Assembly (NCBI GenBank): GCA_025360395.1
Contig: JANYCH010000006.1
Location: 1-10,577, forward strand
Origin: Cytophagales bacterium
Lineage (GTDB): Bacteria; Bacteroidota; Bacteroidia; Cytophagales; UBA9547
Length of the DNA stretch: 10,577 nucleotides
Direction: 5' to 3'
In this document: piece by piece, positions 6,250 through 10,577 of the stretch
How the letters are laid out: each line of letters begins with the position of its first letter
Position numbering within the stretch: position 1 is the first letter of the stretch
Notes under the pieces: generated by a model
Told to the model about the DNA's origin: nothing
Database searches by the model: none
Seen by the model: only the letters and a program-made list of their open reading frames with translations
Translations under genes and position numbers: made by a program

Positions 6250-7120
6250 GCGTGGTTATGTCAGATAATCCCTTTTGCATTTCACTTGTCAATTTAACAA
6301 TTTCTACGGCTTCTTTCACATCATGTACCCTCAAAATTGAGGCACCTTTTAATACTGCAATAGTATTTAATATAGCTGTTCCATTTAAAGCCTTGTCAGA
6401 ACTAATATTTAATGTTTTATAAATCAATGACTTCCTGCTTATTCCTACCATCAATGGTGCTTCTATTGTTTTAAAAATTTCAAGATTATTTAATAAATGT
6501 AAACTTTGATTTTGTGTTTTTGAAAAGCCAAAACCAGGGTCAATTATTATATCGGTAATCCCTAATGAATGCAATTTAAATAATTTGTTGTAAAAGTAAT
6601 TTGTTATTTCCAGCAACATGTTTTCATACCGTGTTTGATGCACCATATTTTGAGGGTTCCCTTTCATGTGCATGGCGATGTATGGTACTTTCAGCGAGGC
6701 CACCGTCTCAAACATTTCATCATCTAATTCTCCGGCAGAAATATCATTGATTATGCTTGCACCTGCTTCTATTGCCAGTTTAGCCACTTTTGACCTGAAA
6801 GTATCAATTGAAATTATTGCCTCAGGAAAATGCGAAACTAATTGTTTAATTGCCGGAATAACCCTTTTAATCTCTTCTTCTTCTGAAATGTTGGTGGCGC
6901 CTGGCCGGGAAGAATACCCTCCAATATCAAGGATGGAGGCCCCATCTTTCAGCATTTCGGATGCCTTGTTTATCAGTTCTCCTGCATCAGAGAACCTGGT
7001 ATCAGCAAAAAAGGAATCAGGGGTTACGTTTATTATCCCCATCACAATCGGGGTTTCCAGACTTAGAAGTTTTCCGCCAATGTTAAGTGTGTGTTTTCTG
7101 TAAAATACCTTATCTTTCAC
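6233..7120 (-). CDS. folP: Dihydropteroate synthase
   Basis: Joins p-aminobenzoate to the pterin diphosphate in folate synthesis; this family is the target of sulfonamides. All signatures are present in the 295 residues: MGIINVTPDSF (27-37), GASILDIGGYSSRPGA (60-75), IDTFRS (105-110), DPGFGFSK (194-201), GISRKS (226-231) and RVHDV (264-268). The start is GTG at 7120, giving a normal N-terminus ahead of the first motif. It overlaps cdaA by 17 bases and is the first gene of the minus-strand block. Its promoter should lie in the 55-base gap shared with the divergent DUF1599 gene, but I cannot name a clear box. Confidence 0.96.
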   Translation of the reverse strand: MKDKVFYRKHTLNIGGKLLSLETPIVMGIINVTPDSFFADTRFSDAGELINKASEMLKDGASILDIGGYSSRPGATNISEEEEIKRVIPAIKQLVSHFPEAIISIDTFRSKVAKLAIEAGASIINDISAGELDDEMFETVASLKVPYIAMHMKGNPQNMVHQTRYENMLLEITNYFYNKLFKLHSLGITDIIIDPGFGFSKTQNQSLHLLNNLEIFKTIEAPLMVGISRKSLIYKTLNISSDKALNGTAILNTIAVLKGASILRVHDVKEAVEIVKLTSEMQKGLSDITTHDIII

Positions 7121-7175
7121 GCCGGAATATATTTTTAATGTGTTTTTAGGGTTGTTCTAATTCTACGAAAGAAAA

Positions 7176-7721
7176 TTGGCAAGTCAAACTGAGATAGAGT
7201 ATAAATTTATAATCAGCAAATGCAGGTCTTTGTTTGAAAAGAAAACAATTGATTATGGAACTGCCTGGCGTATTATGCGGCTCCCGTCCATTACTGACCA
7301 GATTTTTATCAAAGCACAACGGATCCGTTCCATACAGGAGAAAGGCAAGCAGCTTGTAGAAGATGATGTTAATGCAGAGTTTATCGGAATTATAAATTAT
7401 TGTGTAATAGCCCTGATACAGATGTTCCTTCCACAGGATGCAGCGTTAGAACTGGATCATGAATTTGTTATTAAAAGGTATAATGAAGAAGTTCAGGCCA
7501 CTATGGACCTGTTCCTTTTGAAAAACCACGATTATGGTGAGGCATGGAGAGAAATGCGGGTAAGTTCTATTACTGATATTATACTGATGAAAATACACAG
7601 GACCAAACAGATCGAAGACAACGGTGGTAAAACCCTGGTTTCAGAAGGCCTCGATGCTAATTACCGGGACATGCTGAATTATGCTGTATTTGCTTTGATC
7701 CGTTCTGGCTATGCCAATTAA
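7176..7721 (+). CDS. DUF1599 protein with two tandem repeats
   Basis: The 181-residue product is two copies of one domain, at about 16-82 and 109-176. Each copy has the DYG-x-AW-R core (D26-Y27-G28 and D119-Y120-G121), then an SITD motif, a lysine-containing helix and a closing NY-x-x-x-AL segment. This is the DUF1599 family, also described as a nucleotide-modification-associated domain; the biochemical role is unknown to me. The start is TTG at 7176: a stop lies in frame at 7158-7160, no ATG lies between, and this start gives the usual length of about 180. It is divergent from folP and precedes the MauE/DoxX-like gene by 52 bases, a pairing common in Bacteroidota. Confidence 0.85.
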   Translation: MASQTEIEYKFIISKCRSLFEKKTIDYGTAWRIMRLPSITDQIFIKAQRIRSIQEKGKQLVEDDVNAEFIGIINYCVIALIQMFLPQDAALELDHEFVIKRYNEEVQATMDLFLLKNHDYGEAWREMRVSSITDIILMKIHRTKQIEDNGGKTLVSEGLDANYRDMLNYAVFALIRSGYAN

Positions 7722-7736
7722 CTTGTTGAACATTTT

Positions 7737-7744
7737 TACTTTTG
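7737..7744 (+). promoter_or_regulatory. Possible -7 promoter box before the MauE/DoxX-like gene
   Basis: TACTTTTG followed by CA matches the TAnnTTTG consensus and lies 29 bases before the ATG at 7774. A TTG at 7723-7725 is too close to be a normal -33 element. The downstream genes may thus have an extra promoter in addition to read-through from DUF1599. Confidence 0.35.
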
Positions 7745-7773
7745 CAATTATTAACAAAAAGTATTGATACTGA

Positions 7774-8886
7774 ATGAAGTATATTAACCAGTTTTGCAGG
7801 TTTTCTGTTGGGCTTTTGTTTATCATTTCTGGTTTAATAAAGCTGAACGACCCGATTGGTACTGCCATCAAAATGGAAGAATATTTCGAGGTTTTTGCCT
7901 CAGATTTTAGTTCAGTCTTTCAAGTCCTTGTGCCCTATTCACTTGCCATAGCCATAGCCATGATAGTGCTGGAAGTGATTCTGGGTGTTGCAGTTATCAT
8001 TTATTATCAGATGAAAACCACAACATGGTTGCTACTTTTGCTGATATTATTTTTCACATTCCTTACCTTCTATTCAGCCTATTTTAATAAAGTTACAGAT
8101 TGTGGTTGTTTTGGAGATGCATTGAAACTGGCACCCTGGACTTCCTTTACAAAAGATCTTATTTTGTTGGTTTTGATCCTGATTTTGTTTTTTCAGCGGG
8201 GCAAGTTCAAAACCTGTTACCAGCCTTTAAGTTCTCATATTGTCATGGCACTTGTGGCATTCTTTTCATTGTATATGGCCTATTTTACCATCAATCATTT
8301 ACCTTTTATTGATTTCAGGGCATATAAAAACGGGGCAAATATTCCCAAACTGATGAAGGCTTCTGCTCCGATAAAATATAAATATGTATTAACGAAGGAG
8401 GATAAAGAATTTGTATTTGAAACATACCCGACAGATACCAGCTATAAGTTCAAATCCATGGAAGTCGTGAACAAACAGGACTTGCCTAAGATTACAGATT
8501 ATGCTGTTTGGAACGATGAAGGCAATTTTACACAGGAAAGCTTAACAGGTAAAAAGTTCTTTATTTTTATACTGGATGCTAAAAATGCATCTACCAGAAA
8601 TATTGAAAAGATAAAAACACTTGCCAAAGATTTAGAAACAAAAGATGTTACAACTTGGCTTGTTACCGGCTCTGATCCAAATACAATTGCAACATTCAGA
8701 AATGAAAATCAATTGTCTGTGGCTGTTTATTTTGCCGATGCGACTGTTATAAAAACAATTATCAGAAGTAATCCCGGACTTGTGTTAATGCAGGAGGGTG
8801 TTGTGAGAGGGAAATGGCATTTTAAAGATGCCCCAGAATTGGAAGATGTGATGGCCTCCTTCAAAGATTTATCTTTGACAAAATAG
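7774..8886 (+). CDS. MauE/DoxX-like membrane protein, BT_3928 family
   Basis: The 370-residue product has about five membrane segments, at 8-24, 52-78, 84-104, 127-141 and 154-174. A conserved cysteine pair (C110, C112 in TDCGCFGD) follows the third, as in MauE/DoxX-type proteins linked to thiol redox work. The part after about 245 resembles a thioredoxin fold (a strand FFIFILD, helices, a late strand before EGVVRGKWHF) but has no CxxC, so it is probably not a redox enzyme by itself. This two-part layout fits the Bacteroidota BT_3928 family, often found next to DUF1599. Function unproven; disulfide or quinone-linked redox in the membrane is the family-based guess. ATG 7774 is the only good start. 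Confidence 0.82.
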   Translation: MKYINQFCRFSVGLLFIISGLIKLNDPIGTAIKMEEYFEVFASDFSSVFQVLVPYSLAIAIAMIVLEVILGVAVIIYYQMKTTTWLLLLLILFFTFLTFYSAYFNKVTDCGCFGDALKLAPWTSFTKDLILLVLILILFFQRGKFKTCYQPLSSHIVMALVAFFSLYMAYFTINHLPFIDFRAYKNGANIPKLMKASAPIKYKYVLTKEDKEFVFETYPTDTSYKFKSMEVVNKQDLPKITDYAVWNDEGNFTQESLTGKKFFIFILDAKNASTRNIEKIKTLAKDLETKDVTTWLVTGSDPNTIATFRNENQLSVAVYFADATVIKTIIRSNPGLVLMQEGVVRGKWHFKDAPELEDVMASFKDLSLTK

Positions 8887-8946
8887 GTTTAATTAAATAT
8901 TGTCATCTACTTTAAAGAATTGATTTTCAAATAATTTAAAACATTT

Positions 8947-9855
8947 ATGCTGTTTATTTTTCTTGGTTTTATTGTCCTTATCGCCTCTTTTGCACTAAAC
9001 CGTAATACGGACTTTTATCACAAATTCGGAAATATTTTTAAGGTTGTAGGCGTATTGCTCGTAAGTGTAGGGTTCTTGTCTTCTTCAATCAAGCAAATAG
9101 ATGCAGGGGAAGTGGGAGTAAAATCCCTTTTCGGAAAGGTAGATGAAGGGGTACTGGAGAGTGGTTTGAATTTTGTAAATCCTTTGGTGCAGGTAACCAG
9201 GTTTAATACCAAAACCCAAAATTATACCATGAGTTCTCTTCATGACGAAGGGCAGCAAGCAGGAGATGACGCAATCCGGGTTTTAAGTGCAGATGGTTTG
9301 GAAGTTGTGATCGACCTTACTGTTTTATATAAAATATATCCTGACAAGGCACCTCAGATCCTAAGGCAAATTGGTACAGATTATACCAGCGTTATTGTAA
9401 GGCCGGTTTCAAGGACGAGAATACGTGACAATGCGGTTTTTTACGATGCAGTTGCCCTGTACTCTTCTAAAAGAGCTGAATTTCAGGACAGGATTTTTAA
9501 AGATATTCAGGCCGATTTTAAATCCCGTGGGATTGCCCTGGAGCAATTGCTTATCAGGAATATCAATTTGCCTGAATCTGTAAAGCTTTCAATAGAATCG
9601 AAAATCAATGCAGAACAGGAATCCCAAAAAATGAAATTTGTTTTGGACAAAGAAAAGCAGGAGGCCGATCGGAAAAGGGTTGAAGCACAAGGAATTGCCG
9701 ATTACCAGAAAATCTTAAGTTCAGGATTATCAGATAAGCAATTGCAATACGAATTGATAAAAGCGCAAAAGGAAATAGCCACTTCTCCAAATGCCAAAGT
9801 AATTATACTTGGTGGTGGAAAAGGAACGCCAGTAATTCTCAGCACAGAAAAATAG
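8947..9855 (+). CDS. SPFH/prohibitin family membrane protein
   Basis: Members of this superfamily form large ring- or cage-like membrane assemblies that organise membranes or control proteases. The 302-residue product has two hydrophobic segments (2-17 and 31-46), then an SPFH domain from about 48 (QIDAGEVGVKSLFGKV) to about 225, and a charged helix of coiled-coil character (about 218-270, rich in E, K, Q and A). The tail ends with a glycine-rich strand (VIILGGGKGTP). Prohibitin is the closest match; HflK/HflC is less likely, as there is one gene and no ftsH or hfl partner in view. It follows the MauE/DoxX-like gene by 60 bases and precedes the PhnA-domain gene by 12, so the last two are likely cotranscribed. 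Confidence 0.9.
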   Translation: MLFIFLGFIVLIASFALNRNTDFYHKFGNIFKVVGVLLVSVGFLSSSIKQIDAGEVGVKSLFGKVDEGVLESGLNFVNPLVQVTRFNTKTQNYTMSSLHDEGQQAGDDAIRVLSADGLEVVIDLTVLYKIYPDKAPQILRQIGTDYTSVIVRPVSRTRIRDNAVFYDAVALYSSKRAEFQDRIFKDIQADFKSRGIALEQLLIRNINLPESVKLSIESKINAEQESQKMKFVLDKEKQEADRKRVEAQGIADYQKILSSGLSDKQLQYELIKAQKEIATSPNAKVIILGGGKGTPVILSTEK

Positions 9856-9867
9856 TAAAAAAATCAG

Positions 9868-10083
9868 ATGGAATTAGTTGTAAAGGATTGTAATGGTGTG
9901 GTTTTAAAGGATGGCGACACAGTTCATCTTACTAAAAGTTTGAAGGTGAAGGGAAGTGCTTCTGTCTTGAAACAAGGTGCCTCAGTGAAAAATATAAAAC
10001 TAACCAATAGCGCTGACGAAATTGAAGGTAAGGTGAATAACCAGATGATGGTATTGAAAACCAGTTTTGTTAAAAAGTCATAG
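9868..10083 (+). CDS. Short PhnA-domain protein (YjdM C-terminal domain only)
   Basis: The 71-residue product matches the C-terminal PhnA/YjdM domain: VKDCNGVVLKDGDTVHL, then LKVKGSASVLKQGASVKNIKLT and a DEIEGKV strand. Full YjdM proteins (about 110 residues) carry a zinc ribbon before this domain; it is missing here, since the ORF starts at the domain edge and only one cysteine is present. The old name, alkylphosphonate uptake, is historical and does not establish function. The domain is a small SH3/KOW-like beta barrel, so binding of a nucleic acid or protein is possible but unshown. It sits 12 bases after the SPFH gene and is the last gene before the CRISPR array. Confidence 0.85.
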   Translation: MELVVKDCNGVVLKDGDTVHLTKSLKVKGSASVLKQGASVKNIKLTNSADEIEGKVNNQMMVLKTSFVKKS

Positions 10084-10112
10084 AAAATATCCTTACAATG
10101 CCTGAACGGTTA

Positions 10113-10140
10113 TAATGCCTATGAAAGCATTAGCAATTTT
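10113..10140 (+). terminator. Weak hairpin after the PhnA-domain gene
   Basis: TAATGC (10113-10118) pairs with GCATTA (10127-10132) across eight bases, followed by GCAATTTT. The stem is short and the T-run brief, so this is a tentative terminator separating the gene from the array. Confidence 0.3.
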
Positions 10141-10192
10141 CATTATTGTTCCAAATGCAATTTAAAACGTTACCGGAGGCAAAAAGCAACCC

Positions 10193-10222
10193 ATTTCAAT
10201 TCTTTAAAGATGCGATTGGAAG
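10193..10222 (-). repeat. Degenerate terminal CRISPR repeat
   Basis: This copy reads TTCTTTAAAGATGCG where all others read TTCCTTAAAGGTGCG, giving two substitutions in the middle of the repeat. Decay of the last repeat is typical of the leader-distal end, where the oldest spacers lie. The first substitution sits in the small CCTT/AAGG dyad of the repeat. Confidence 0.85.
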
Positions 10223-10577
10223 TTTAGTGGCCTTTTCTCCGTTAACTGTTAAAGTATAATTTCAATTCCTTAAAGGTGCGATTGGAAGTACATCAGGAAA
10301 CCCTCTTCCAGATTCCTTCTCTATATTTCAATTCCTTAAAGGTGCGATTGGAAGTAAATTATTGTCGCTACTTACTTTAGATCTTCCAGTATTTCAATTC
10401 CTTAAAGGTGCGATTGGAAGAGCCTCGTCAGTTACAGGACTAACAGCCCCTGTCCTATTTCAATTCCTTAAAGGTGCGATTGGAAGTCTAAAAAGATACA
10501 GAGGAAAGAAATGGATATACTATTTCAATTCCTTAAAGGTGCGATTGGAAGTTTACGTCTTCAACATCTTTTTGCTG
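10193..10577 (-). CRISPR. CRISPR array, six repeats in view, continues past the right edge
   Basis: Repeats of 30 bases occur at 10193-10222, 10259-10288, 10325-10354, 10391-10420, 10457-10486 and 10522-10551. On the plus strand they begin ATTTCAATTCC and end GCGATTGGAAG. Repeats 2-6 are identical; the first differs at two positions. The five complete spacers measure 36, 36, 36, 36 and 35 bases and are unrelated to one another; a sixth (10552-10577) is cut by the window end. Read on the minus strand the repeat ends in GGAATTGAAAT, like the 3' ATTGAAA ends of type I-B and type III repeats. The degenerate copy at the left marks the leader-distal end. Both points place the leader, and any cas genes, beyond 10577. 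Type I-B or III is inference; no cas gene is visible. Confidence 0.97.

Noticed and set aside
6666..7103. Plus-strand open frame of 145 codons opposite folP
   Set aside because: It is antisense to dihydropteroate synthase, whose motifs are all present; no independent support.
8947..9855. SPFH protein as HflK or HflC
   Set aside because: HflK and HflC are encoded as an adjacent pair; only one SPFH gene is present here and the layout fits a prohibitin-type protein better.
10289..10324. Similarity between CRISPR spacer 2 and the sequence after fic near 3131-3145
   Set aside because: Only about nine consecutive bases (TTCCAGATT) agree, too little for self-targeting and expected by chance.
10421..10456. 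AGGAC/GTCCT dyad inside CRISPR spacer 4
   Set aside because: The arms are only five bases long; spacers come from foreign DNA and short dyads are common.

Overview
This window looks like a chromosomal segment of a member of the Bacteroidota, probably Chitinophagaceae or Sphingobacteriales. The evidence is a Bacteroidota-style FtsZ (long linker, a C-terminal peptide and then a further tail), a folP-cdaA pair, a DUF1599 gene followed by a BT_3928-like MauE/DoxX membrane protein, AT-rich intergenic DNA, weak or absent Shine-Dalgarno sequences, and TAnnTTTG promoter elements. The phylum call is firm; the family call is inference.

Layout. Bases 1-48 hold the last codons of an upstream gene, probably ftsA. 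ftsZ follows (159-1706, +) and ends in a hairpin terminator. Next comes a visibly AT-rich unit: a 289-base gap with an unusual mirror-symmetric set of operator-like half-sites, then a class II Fic protein (AMPylase type) with an N-terminal inhibitory motif and a C-terminal winged-helix-like region. From 3380 to 7120 all genes lie on the minus strand. In transcription order they are folP, cdaA (overlapping folP by 17 bases), a secreted protein of unknown function, tadA, and a Mn-type superoxide dismutase gene that probably has its own promoter. From 7176 genes again run on the plus strand: a tandem-duplicated DUF1599 protein, a MauE/DoxX-type membrane protein, an SPFH/prohibitin-type membrane protein, and a 71-residue PhnA-domain protein lacking the zinc ribbon.

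The right end (10193-10577) is a CRISPR array: six 30-base repeats and five complete spacers of 35-36 bases, with a sixth spacer cut by the window edge. The first repeat is degenerate, and the minus-strand reading of the repeat ends in ATTGAAAT. Both facts suggest that the array is transcribed leftwards on the minus strand and that the leader, and any cas genes, lie beyond the right edge. No cas gene is visible here.

How the genes work together. Most are housekeeping genes: division (FtsZ), folate synthesis (FolP), cyclic di-AMP signalling (CdaA), tRNA wobble editing (TadA) and oxidative defence (SOD). The accessory elements are the Fic unit and the CRISPR array. The most unusual structure I found is the roughly 145-base control region before fic. 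Six half-sites are arranged with exact mirror symmetry about one axis, and the sites nearest the gene overlap both candidate promoter boxes. This suggests tight repression, possibly by the Fic protein itself. I did not find clear evidence of an entirely new multi-gene system.
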